Assembly: GCF_002930105.1 (NCBI RefSeq)
Contig: NZ_PJRN01000012.1
Coordinates: 1 to 64,000, forward strand
Source: Billgrantia saliphila
GTDB lineage: Bacteria > Pseudomonadota > Gammaproteobacteria > Pseudomonadales > Halomonadaceae
Direction: 5' to 3'
DNA: 64,000 nucleotides
Made by a program: the position numbers and the translations under genes. The notes beneath the pieces were generated by a model, which saw only the letters and a program-made list of their open reading frames with translations, ran no database searches and had not been told where the DNA came from. How positions within the stretch are numbered: position 1 is the first letter of the stretch; each line of letters begins with the position of its first letter. This document shows positions 54,332 to 62,848 of the stretch, in pieces.

Positions 54332-54667
54332 ATGCCGAACCCCTTGAGGTCGTGCCTGGCCGCCGCCGGGTTGATGTTGCTAGCCGGTTGTTCCCCGATG
54401 AGTCAATCGAATGCTTCCCACGAACCCGCTCCCAAGCCGCCTCGCGTCACCAGCGAGAGTGAGGACGCCTGCGGCGCGAACCGCGTGCAGGACCGGATCG
54501 GGCGCCGTTATGACGATGCGCTGGGCGAGGCGATCCGTCGCGAGAGCGGTGCGGCCATGCTTCGCGTGATGCGTCCGGGGGAAGCGCATACGCTGGATTA
54601 TCGCGCCGATCGGCTCAACGTCCATCTCGATGAAGGCGGTACCATCACCGACATCGGCTGCGGCTAG
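54332..54667 (+). CDS. I78 family peptidase inhibitor lipoprotein
   Basis: A 111-residue lipoprotein (lipobox LLAGC, Cys about 20) with a C-terminal domain matching the I78 inhibitor family: DACGANRVQDRIGRRY, a central RVMRPGEAHTLDYRADRLNV and a final IGCG. I78 proteins inhibit serine proteases. The pair of cysteines, in DACGAN and IGCG, may be disulfide-linked. It lies in a row of small envelope lipoprotein genes. Confidence 0.85.
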   Translation: MPNPLRSCLAAAGLMLLAGCSPMSQSNASHEPAPKPPRVTSESEDACGANRVQDRIGRRYDDALGEAIRRESGAAMLRVMRPGEAHTLDYRADRLNVHLDEGGTITDIGCG

Positions 54668-54701
54668 CCGGTTTCATTGCTCCCACCTTTACGTTTGCCT
54701 T

Positions 54702-55232
54702 TCACTCCTGCCTGGGAGTGCTGCCGTGTTCTGCCTGCGCGCGGCGCTCGGCTTCCTCGGCCTGCTTGCGCATCGCCTTGCGCAATGCGGCCTTCTCGTA
54801 GCGTAGCTTCTGCTGTGGCGTCTCCAGCCTGAGCGGCGGCACCGGTGCCGGTTGGCCGTGAAGGTCCACCGCGACCATCGTCAGGTAGCAACTGTTGGTA
54901 TGGCGGATCACTTTATCGCGAATGTTCTCGGCCACCACCTTGATGCCGATCTCCATCGAGGAGCGTCCCACGTGATTGACGCTGGCAAGGAAGGTGACCA
55001 GTTCGCCGACATGAATGGGTTGCTTGAACAGCACCTGGTCGACTGACAGCGTGACCACGTAGTGACCGGAGTAGCGGCTGGCGCAGGCATAGGCCACCTC
55101 GTCGAGCTTCTTGAGAATGGCGCCGCCATGCACCTTGCCGCTGAAGTTGGCCATATCGGGCGTCATCAGCACGGTCATGCTCAATTCATGCTGACCGGGG
55201 AAATCATGGGGCAGGTTGCCTGAGTCGGCCAT
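54702..55232 (-). CDS. acyl-CoA thioesterase, hotdog fold
   Basis: A 176-residue acyl-CoA thioesterase: MANFSGKVHGGAILKKLDEVAY is the active-site segment with the catalytic aspartate nearby, and VSVNHVGRSSMEIGIKVVAE-like SVNHVGRSSMEIGI completes the fold. It resembles YciA- and BACH-type enzymes. The C-terminal tail is highly charged and rich in Arg/Glu/Ala. The start at 55232 (MADSGNL) is chosen; further upstream is out of frame with plausible starts. Confidence 0.9.
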   Translation of the reverse strand: MADSGNLPHDFPGQHELSMTVLMTPDMANFSGKVHGGAILKKLDEVAYACASRYSGHYVVTLSVDQVLFKQPIHVGELVTFLASVNHVGRSSMEIGIKVVAENIRDKVIRHTNSCYLTMVAVDLHGQPAPVPPLRLETPQQKLRYEKAALRKAMRKQAEEAERRAQAEHGSTPRQE

Positions 55233-55302
55233 GTGCGGAGTCCTTGTCGGTTCATTTCTTTGCGCCGGGAATCGGCACGGCTCGCCACGTCGGGAAATGA
55301 CA

Positions 55303-55323
55303 GCGGGCCCCGGCCGGGCCCGC
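55303..55323. terminator. hairpin between AtoE-type gene and thioesterase
   Basis: GCGGGCCC and GGGCCCGC are perfect arms around a five-base centre, 20 bases after the stop of the AtoE-type gene (minus strand). No T run is clear. Confidence 0.5.
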
Positions 55324-55342
55324 GATTGCGGTGAATTCCCGC

Positions 55343-56653
55343 TCAGAACCAGGTCAGGCCCACCGAGATGATCACTCCGGTAATGACCAATTGAATCAGG
55401 CAGTAGCCCATGATGTCCTTCGCCTTGAGGCCGGCGATGGCCAGCACTGGCAGTGCCCAGAAGGGCTGCAGCAGGTTGGTCCAGGCATCGCCCCAGGCCA
55501 CGGCCATGGCCACGCGGGAAACATCCACGCCGAGCGCCTCGGCCGCCGGCAGCATGACCGGAGCCTGGACCGCCCACTGGCCGCCGCCCGAGGGCACGAA
55601 GAGGTTGACGATGCCGGCGCTGATGAACGACCAGAACGGCAACGACATTTCGGTGGCGAAGGAGATCAGCGCCTCGGACATGGTCTCAGCCAGCCCCGAC
55701 TGCACCATGATTGCCATGATGCCGGCATAGAAAGGAAACTGGATGACGATGCCGGCCCCGCCCTTGATCGCCTCGTTGAGGCTCTCCAGTAGGCTGCGTG
55801 GCGTGCGATGCAGCACGATGGCCAGGAACAGGAACATGAAATTGACGATGTTCAGGTTCAGGCCGCCCCCGCGTAGTACGAAGTGGTCGAGCAGGAAAAT
55901 CACGCCGGGGATGCCGACCAGCCAGGCGAGGGTAATGCTGTTTTCCAGCCGCTCGGCGGGACGAGTGATGCGCGCCCGGGTGGCGGGGCCGTCGTCGAGC
56001 AGTTTGGGATCGACGTAGACGCTCTCGTTGTCGTCAGGCAGCATCGCTCGGTTGACCAGCGGGATCGCTACGAACAGACAGAGCACGATCGCCAGGTTGA
56101 AGAAGGCAAAGATGGTCGACCCGGTGCCGATCACGCCGATCTGCTCGGCGGTGAAATGGCCTTCGGTGGCAATCGTCAACGGTATCGAACCCGCCAGCCC
56201 GCCGTGCCAGACCACGAAGCCGGAGTAGGCGCTGGCCACCAGCAGGCGATAATCGACTCGCACCAGCCGCGCCAGCTCCTTGGCGAACAGTGCGCCGACC
56301 ACCAGGCCGAAGCCCCAGTTGATCCAGCTGGCGACCAGCGAGACCAGCGTGACCAGCAGGATGGCGTGTCCGGCATGCTTCGCCAGCCCGGCGAGACGCT
56401 GCAACAGGCGCTTGATCGGCGGCGAGCTGGCCAGCATGAAACCGGTCACCAGAATCAGCAGCATCTGCATGGAGAACGTCAGCAGGTTCCAGAAACCGTC
56501 CCCCCAGTAGCGCATCACCGCCAGCGGTGTCTGTCGCTCGACGGCGATCGCGGCGGCGGCGGCGATGACTGTCAACAGCAGCACGAAGATGAACGGGTCC
56601 GGTAGATAACGATCGACCAGCCGGACGGCAGGTCTTGAGAGGAATCTGAGCAT
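55343..56653 (-). CDS. atoE: short-chain fatty acid transporter, AtoE family
   Basis: A 436-residue membrane protein with about 12 helices: DRYLPDPFIFVLLLTVIA at the start, ASWINWGFGLVVGALFAKEL and NLFVPSGGGQWAVQAPVMLPAA later. These fit the AtoE family, which moves short-chain fatty acids such as acetoacetate or butyrate. No ato genes are close, so the substrate is uncertain. The thioesterase at 54702 is downstream on the same strand. Confidence 0.88.
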   Translation of the reverse strand: MLRFLSRPAVRLVDRYLPDPFIFVLLLTVIAAAAAIAVERQTPLAVMRYWGDGFWNLLTFSMQMLLILVTGFMLASSPPIKRLLQRLAGLAKHAGHAILLVTLVSLVASWINWGFGLVVGALFAKELARLVRVDYRLLVASAYSGFVVWHGGLAGSIPLTIATEGHFTAEQIGVIGTGSTIFAFFNLAIVLCLFVAIPLVNRAMLPDDNESVYVDPKLLDDGPATRARITRPAERLENSITLAWLVGIPGVIFLLDHFVLRGGGLNLNIVNFMFLFLAIVLHRTPRSLLESLNEAIKGGAGIVIQFPFYAGIMAIMVQSGLAETMSEALISFATEMSLPFWSFISAGIVNLFVPSGGGQWAVQAPVMLPAAEALGVDVSRVAMAVAWGDAWTNLLQPFWALPVLAIAGLKAKDIMGYCLIQLVITGVIISVGLTWF

Positions 56654-56754
56654 GGCAGTCGCTTCTTCTGGTTATCTTGGGTGCGTCTAGGAAAAGTAGC
56701 GCAAACGCATCGGCTTGCCCTAATGATCCAGTAAGGGCACCGCTTCAGGATTTT

Positions 56755-58185
56755 CTATCGAAAGGTTACCGTGACGTCCCGCTGGCGTTCACGATGCCGC
56801 CAGTGGGCGCGTCGATGGTGAAGATAGTAGCCGACCAGCACCGCCGAACGCACCACGGCGAAGGAGAGGAAGGCCAGCCATAACGCGTGATTCTCGCCGC
56901 CGGGTGGGGCGAGGCGGCTTCCCAGCCACCATATCGGCAGGTAGGCCGCCAACGCAACGAATATACTGTTGCGCATCTCGCGGATCGCCGTGGCGCCGAT
57001 GAAGACACCGTCGAATAGATAGCTCCAGACCGCGATCAGCGGCATCGCCACCATCCAGGGCAGGTAGTGGCCTGCCGTGGCACGTACCTCCGGCAGGCCG
57101 GTCAGCAGGGCGACCAGGTGATTTCCAGCCAGTGCGAAGGCCAGTGCGGCGGTCGCTGCCGTCAATAGCGAGAATTCGGTAGCGGCGCGCACGGCAACGG
57201 CGAACTCGTCCCAACGACGGCGCCCCACGGCGCGCCCGGCGATGGCTTCGACGGCATGGGCGAAGCCATCTAGCCCATAACTGGTCAGCATGATGAACTG
57301 CATCAGCACCGCATTGGCAGCCAGTACGGTGTCTCCCTGCGCCGCGCCGCGCGAGGTAAAGAAGGCCATGGCGAACAGTAGCCCCAGCGTACGCACGAAG
57401 AGGTTGGCGTTGACCTGAAACAGTTCGCCGTAGGCGGCCAGACCGAGCAAGCGTTCGCGCAAGAAACGGCCCTGGAGCAGGCGCAACTGGTGGGCGACCC
57501 GCCAGACACCGAAGGCCAGCGCCGTGTAGTCGGCGATCACCGTGGCCCAGGCCACGCCATTGCTGGCCATGCCCAGGCCGACCACGAACAACAGATCGAG
57601 GACGATGTTGACGCCATTGGTCAGCACCAGCAGGGCCAGCGTGACGCGAGAGTTCTGCTGGCCGAGAAACCAGCCGAGAATGGCGTAGTTGGCCAGCACC
57701 GCCGGGGCCGAGAGAATGCGGATTTGGGCATACTCGGCGGCAAGCTGGGTGGCGGTCGCGCTGCCATCGAGCAGCCACAAGCCGAAGGCGATCAGTGGCT
57801 TGGAAAACACGATCAGCAGGGTACCGATACCGGCGGCAAGCAGCAGCGACTGGCCCAGCAGGTTGCGCACCTCGCTATCGTCCTCGCGACCCGCCGCCTG
57901 GGACGTGAGCCCCGTCGTTCCCATGCGCAGGAAGCCGAAGCCCCAATAGAGGAAGCCGAACAGGGTCGCCCCCAGGGTGACGGCGGCGAGATAGCGCGCA
58001 TCCGGCAGATGGCCGACCACCGCGGTATCCACCAGGCCGAGTAGCGGCACGGTGACGTTGGAGAGGATGATCGGCCAGGCCAGCGTCCAGACGCGCCGGC
58101 GAGCGGAGTGGAGAGTCTCGGGGAGCTCGGGCACACGCGATTCCGTCGTTGAACGAGTCGAGCAGAATGGCGGCGGTCGCGGCAT
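56755..58185 (-). CDS. dinF: MATE family efflux transporter (DinF type)
   Basis: A 476-residue membrane protein with 12 helices: the first half starts LAWPIILSNVTVPLLGLVDTAVVGHL, and GASLF-like LFGFLYWGFGFLRMGTTGLTSQA is typical of DinF. MATE pumps export drugs or metabolites using ion gradients. GGAGG is seven bases upstream of the ATG, supporting the 58185 start. It stands alone between convergent or divergent neighbours. Confidence 0.9.
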   Translation of the reverse strand: MPRPPPFCSTRSTTESRVPELPETLHSARRRVWTLAWPIILSNVTVPLLGLVDTAVVGHLPDARYLAAVTLGATLFGFLYWGFGFLRMGTTGLTSQAAGREDDSEVRNLLGQSLLLAAGIGTLLIVFSKPLIAFGLWLLDGSATATQLAAEYAQIRILSAPAVLANYAILGWFLGQQNSRVTLALLVLTNGVNIVLDLLFVVGLGMASNGVAWATVIADYTALAFGVWRVAHQLRLLQGRFLRERLLGLAAYGELFQVNANLFVRTLGLLFAMAFFTSRGAAQGDTVLAANAVLMQFIMLTSYGLDGFAHAVEAIAGRAVGRRRWDEFAVAVRAATEFSLLTAATAALAFALAGNHLVALLTGLPEVRATAGHYLPWMVAMPLIAVWSYLFDGVFIGATAIREMRNSIFVALAAYLPIWWLGSRLAPPGGENHALWLAFLSFAVVRSAVLVGYYLHHRRAHWRHRERQRDVTVTFR

Positions 58186-58306
58186 AACGCAACCTCCGCG
58201 GTGCCAGCTTCACTGAGGCTGGAAGCCGCGATCGGGGTGTGGGAACTTAGCATAAGCGCATGGGCCGGCTTCGCATCGAAGCGACCGACATACGAGGGGC
58301 AAGCGA

Positions 58307-58624
58307 ATGGCAAGAGTCAGGATGAGCATGGCGGTAGCGGTAGGGCTGGTGGTGGCCAGCCTGGCGGCGACGGCGCAGGAGCCGCAGCGCCTGGAGCCAA
58401 GGCCCAGCGGCGGGGCGATGATTGCCGACGCCCTAATCGCGCGTCCGCTGCTGGCGGTGGCGACCCTCGGCGGAACGGCGCTGTTCGTCGTCTCGCTGCC
58501 GTTCTCGGCGCTGGGCGGCAACGTGGATGCCGCGGCCGAGACGCTGGTGAAGACGCCGGCGCAGGCGACATTCCGTCGCTGTCTGGGGTGTACCTCGATC
58601 AACTCCCGCCCGGCGGAGCGCTGA
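58307..58624 (+). CDS. small conserved membrane protein
   Basis: A 105-residue protein with a signal-like N terminus and one or two helices (about 40-65): ARPLLAVATLGGTALFVVSLPFSALGGN. A similar short protein is widespread in Pseudomonas-like bacteria; the name multidrug transporter given there has no basis in length. A CxxC appears near the end (RRCLGCTS), function unknown. It is divergent from the MATE gene. Confidence 0.7.
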   Translation: MARVRMSMAVAVGLVVASLAATAQEPQRLEPRPSGGAMIADALIARPLLAVATLGGTALFVVSLPFSALGGNVDAAAETLVKTPAQATFRRCLGCTSINSRPAER

Positions 58625-58662
58625 TCCGGCCGGCCCGGAGCGCGACCCCATAGCGTCGCGTC

Positions 58663-59574
<912 letters not shown>

Positions 59575-61479
59575 TCAGTCGTCCAGCTTGCCGAAGGGGT
59601 TGTCCACCTTGAGCGATACTGGGCGTGCATAGCCGGGGATGCGGATGGCGTCGGCGTTGACGTCGAGTTCGGGGCCTTCCAGCACCCCCTCGCCGAAGCG
59701 GTAGCGTGCCTGATAAGCGCCGCGGTCGGCGTCGATCAGATAGGCCCGGGTCGCGTCACGGGTCGCCGCGCGCCGCTCCCGCCAGGCCTCGATGGCGGCT
59801 TCACCGTGGCGCTTCTCCAGCAGGCGCTCGGTGACGTCCGGCGATAGCACGACACCGGTAGCGTTGTTGCCGCCGAAGCCCTTGGCGTTGATGAAAGCGG
59901 CATCGGCAGCGAAGGCCATCGGCTCGCGCGAGAAGCGCAGCCGCTCGGCGTAGACGTCATCGGCGACAGCGTCGAGGGTGGGAATACCCGGCAGCAGGCC
60001 ATAGGCGAAGCTGCCCAGCGCGTTGGTCAGCTGATCGCCGGCGGCGCTGCCCTGGGAATGACCGACGTAAGCCTTCACCGCGACCACCGGCCACGCCTCG
60101 ATATCGTGGGCGCGAGCCACCAGATCGAAGACGTGGGATTCGGTGACGCGGTTCTTTGGCGTACTGGTGCCGTGGGCGTGGAGAAAGGTACGTTCGCGCA
60201 GTGCCCGCTCGCCGAGCATGTCGCGTGCCAGCGCGGCCGCCTTGCCCAGGGTAATGTAGTTGCCGATGCCAGGGGCGGAGATCGACCGCTTCCAGCCGTC
60301 GGCATTGACGAAGACGCCGGGCACACTGCCCAGTATCTCGGCGCCGAACTCCAGCGCCAGCGCGTCGTCGAGCAGCAGAATGAACTGACTGGATTCGGCG
60401 ATGGTGAAGCCGCAATTGCGCGCGAAGGGGCGGCAGGCGCGTTGGTAGTCGGCGTCGGTGAGCAGCTCCAGAGCGTCCAGCGCCTTGAGACTCTCGTCAT
60501 CGGCCAGGGCCCCCATGGCACGGAAGCCTTCGATGATCTCGGGCGTCACCGGGGCGTCAGAGGTGCCCACCATCACTGCGCGGCGCTGGCCGTTGCGGAT
60601 GTCTTCGACTCCCAGGCGCAGGTTGTAGAGAAAGCTGGCACAGGCGCCCAGCGCCGCACCGGTACCGCCGACACTGCCCAGCACATAGGCGTTGAGAAAA
60701 TCGGCGGGCATCTGGCCGTAGCCCAGCGGCATCTGCTTGGATGTGGCGCGATTGCCCGAGACGAAGCTCTTGAGCAGTCCGCCCCAGCCCTCATCGTCGA
60801 GCTGGCCGATGGAGTTGCCGGCGTAGACGGCGACCTCGTCGGGATCGAGACGGTCGCGCAGGCTCTCCCAGGACAGGCCGCTGCCGGCCAGGCAGTCGCT
60901 GGCGGCGAAGATCGACATCGATAGCCCGCGAGGGTGGTGCACGCTGCGATAGTAGCGGCTGGGGTCGAAGCCGCTGGGCAGTTGTCCGGCGGCACGCACC
61001 TGGGCCGGACGGGTCTCGGGCAGCATCACGTCGAGCTCGCCGGGGGGCACCGTGACTTCCAGGGTATGACGATCCAGCTCCCGCACCTGCCAGGTCGGCG
61101 GTAGACGTTCGGGAAGCTGGCGACGGCGAATACGAAAGACAAGCTCGGCGCCAAGCTCGAGGCTGGCACGACGGTTGGCCGGCAGCCCCTCGTCGTTGAA
61201 GCGGGGGTCCTCGATGCGTCGGACCAGGGTGTGGTCGAGCACCTGTCCGCGGCAGCGCTCCACCAGGCGGCTGGCCTCTATGCGTTCGCCGGCGGCATCG
61301 AACCAGGCCCCTTCCCGATGGCTGCCCAGCCCCATCAGGGCGGCCAGCCCGAGCAGCAGGGCCTCCTGCTCGGCTTCGGGAAGAGCGTCGATCACGGTGC
61401 GACGAAATGCTTGATGGCCAGACGTACGACCGGCGGCATTGACGCCGCCCATGCCGACGATCACCGGTAAGTGTGACAA
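59575..61479 (-). CDS. fabY: beta-ketoacyl synthase FabY
   Basis: FabY, known from Pseudomonas aeruginosa, condenses acetyl-CoA with malonyl-ACP to start fatty acid synthesis in place of FabH. The 634-residue protein matches its length, with a large N-terminal extension (1 to about 180) before the thiolase-fold core. Catalytic residues are visible: Cys280 in GACASFL, His436 in HAHGTS and His474 in VGHSQGS. Whether FabH exists elsewhere cannot be told. The upstream region carries the small unit described at 61610-61703 on the other strand. Confidence 0.88.
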   Translation of the reverse strand: MSHLPVIVGMGGVNAAGRTSGHQAFRRTVIDALPEAEQEALLLGLAALMGLGSHREGAWFDAAGERIEASRLVERCRGQVLDHTLVRRIEDPRFNDEGLPANRRASLELGAELVFRIRRRQLPERLPPTWQVRELDRHTLEVTVPPGELDVMLPETRPAQVRAAGQLPSGFDPSRYYRSVHHPRGLSMSIFAASDCLAGSGLSWESLRDRLDPDEVAVYAGNSIGQLDDEGWGGLLKSFVSGNRATSKQMPLGYGQMPADFLNAYVLGSVGGTGAALGACASFLYNLRLGVEDIRNGQRRAVMVGTSDAPVTPEIIEGFRAMGALADDESLKALDALELLTDADYQRACRPFARNCGFTIAESSQFILLLDDALALEFGAEILGSVPGVFVNADGWKRSISAPGIGNYITLGKAAALARDMLGERALRERTFLHAHGTSTPKNRVTESHVFDLVARAHDIEAWPVVAVKAYVGHSQGSAAGDQLTNALGSFAYGLLPGIPTLDAVADDVYAERLRFSREPMAFAADAAFINAKGFGGNNATGVVLSPDVTERLLEKRHGEAAIEAWRERRAATRDATRAYLIDADRGAYQARYRFGEGVLEGPELDVNADAIRIPGYARPVSLKVDNPFGKLDD

Positions 61480-61609
61480 GCCGCTTTCCTCGTATGCTGT
61501 TCGTGCGAGTCATGTTTTATAGGTGTGAGAAAGGCGATCATAGCACCCGGCTCGGGACGTCGTCATGGGCGCCCGGCGCCGCGGTCATCGTCAATTGTGA
61601 AACGAACGT

Positions 61610-61638
61610 TTGAACTGTGACGCGCGAAGCGCTATGCT
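61610..61638 (+). promoter_or_regulatory. sigma-70-type promoter
   Basis: TTGAAC at 61610-61615 and TATGCT at 61633-61638 are separated by exactly 17 bases. Both match the consensus at four or more of six positions. Transcription would begin near 61645 and meet the terminator at 61674-61703. Confidence 0.6.
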
Positions 61639-61641
61639 GGT

Positions 61642-61703
61642 TGCGCTGTTTGAGTCATACGAGTGGGTATGTGGGCGCGCTCCCTGGAGCGCGTCTTTTT
61701 TTT
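61642..61703 (+). ncRNA. candidate small RNA or attenuator leader
   Basis: A transcript from the promoter at 61610 would be about 60 bases. It would fold into a hairpin CATAC-GAGTGG-GTATG (61656-61671) followed by a terminator with an 8-bp stem (61676-61693 region, GCGCGCTCC/GGAGCGCG) and eight T (61696-61703). No translated frame of useful length begins in it. It lies 78 bases upstream of the TrmB-like gene, so it could be an attenuator for that gene or a stand-alone RNA. Confidence 0.45.
61674..61703 (+). terminator. terminator inside the leader of the TrmB-like gene
   Basis: A self-complementary GC stem with a four-base loop is followed by eight T. It lies upstream, not downstream, of the next gene on the same strand, so read-through or a second promoter after 61703 would be needed for its expression. 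Confidence 0.8.
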
Positions 61704-61780
61704 GCCTGCTCTTCTCGCCTCCTCGCGTCGCCCGTCACGGCTGCTAGAATGGCCAGTTCTTCCACACCGAACCCAACGCC

Positions 61781-62494
61781 ATGCATGCCACTTCCCGCGC
61801 CATCTCGACCAACCAGCTCGGCCCTCACAAGGATCTGGCGCGCCGCGTCGAGCGCGGCCTGCGCCATCCGCTGCGCAAGCCGGTGGCGGCGCATACTCGC
61901 GAGGCGTTCGCCAGCTGCCTGAACTGGCGAGCGCGTCAGGACGAGAACGGGCCGCGTCCGCTGATCCTGGACGCCGGCTGCGGGGTGGGGCTCTCGACTC
62001 GTCGCCTGGCGGAGCGCTACCCCGACCACGCGGTGATCGGGGTGGACCGCAGCGCCGACCGGCTGGCACGCGATCACGGCGCCATCGCCGACAACGCCCT
62101 GCTGGTGCGCGCCGACCTGGTGGACTTCTGGCGCCTGGCGCTGGAAGCCGGGTGGCAGCCGGCCCGGCACTACCTGCTCTATCCCAACCCCTATCCCAAG
62201 TCGGCGCGCCTCAAGCTGCGCTGGCATGGCCACCCGGTCTTTCCGGCGTTGCTGGCGCTGGGAGGACGGCTGGAGCTGCGTTCCAACTGGCGGCTCTATC
62301 TGGAGGAGTTCGCCTTGGCGATGGCGCAGGCCACCGGTGTCATGGCCACGGTGGAGCCGCATTCGCCCGGCGCGGACTGCCTGACCCCCTTCGAGTCAAA
62401 GTATCATGGCAGCGGTCAGCCGCTCTGGCGCCTGGTGGCGACGCTGCCGCATGCGCCCGAACTGGTGCCCTCGATAACCGCAGGAGAAGCGTGA
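61781..62494 (+). CDS. TrmB-like SAM-dependent methyltransferase
   Basis: A 237-residue protein with SAM motif I at 62-72 (ILDAGCGVGLS), an acidic VIGVDRSADRL loop, and the TrmB motif YLLYPNPYPK near 131-140, where TrmB has the tRNA-binding PDPWPKxRHxKRR. The basic run after it is weaker here. It is most likely a diverged tRNA (guanine-N7) methyltransferase relative; a different substrate is possible. It overlaps the SMR gene by one base. Confidence 0.75.
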   Translation: MHATSRAISTNQLGPHKDLARRVERGLRHPLRKPVAAHTREAFASCLNWRARQDENGPRPLILDAGCGVGLSTRRLAERYPDHAVIGVDRSADRLARDHGAIADNALLVRADLVDFWRLALEAGWQPARHYLLYPNPYPKSARLKLRWHGHPVFPALLALGGRLELRSNWRLYLEEFALAMAQATGVMATVEPHSPGADCLTPFESKYHGSGQPLWRLVATLPHAPELVPSITAGEA

Positions 62495-62823
62495 TGGCGT
62501 ACCTCTACCTGGCGCTGGCCATCGTGGCGGAAGTCGTCGCCACCAGTGCCCTCAAGGCCAGCGACGGCTTCAGCCGCCTCGGCCCCAGCCTGGTGTCCGC
62601 GATCGGCTACGGCGTGGCCTTTTTTTTGCTGTCGCTGGTGCTGCGCACCGTGCCGGTGGGCATCGCTTATGCCATCTGGGCCGGCCTGGGCATCGTCCTG
62701 GTCGCCCTGGTCGGCGTCCTGGTGTACGGCCAGCGCCCCGACCTGCCGGCGGTGCTGGGCATCGCGCTGATCGTCGCCGGGGTGTTGGTGATACAGCTCT
62801 TTTCACGCGTTTCCGCTCACTGA
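62494..62823 (+). CDS. small multidrug resistance (SMR) transporter
   Basis: A 109-residue, four-helix SMR protein. The essential glutamate is at 13 (LAIVAEVVATSALKAS), as in EmrE Glu14, and GIAYAIWAGLGIVLVALVG is the third and fourth helix junction pattern. SMR dimers exchange cations for protons; it could be a drug pump or a guanidinium exporter. Its ATG overlaps the TrmB-like stop (TGATG). Confidence 0.92.
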   Translation: MAYLYLALAIVAEVVATSALKASDGFSRLGPSLVSAIGYGVAFFLLSLVLRTVPVGIAYAIWAGLGIVLVALVGVLVYGQRPDLPAVLGIALIVAGVLVIQLFSRVSAH

Positions 62824-62848
62824 GGGCATCGAAAACGGAGCCGATTGC

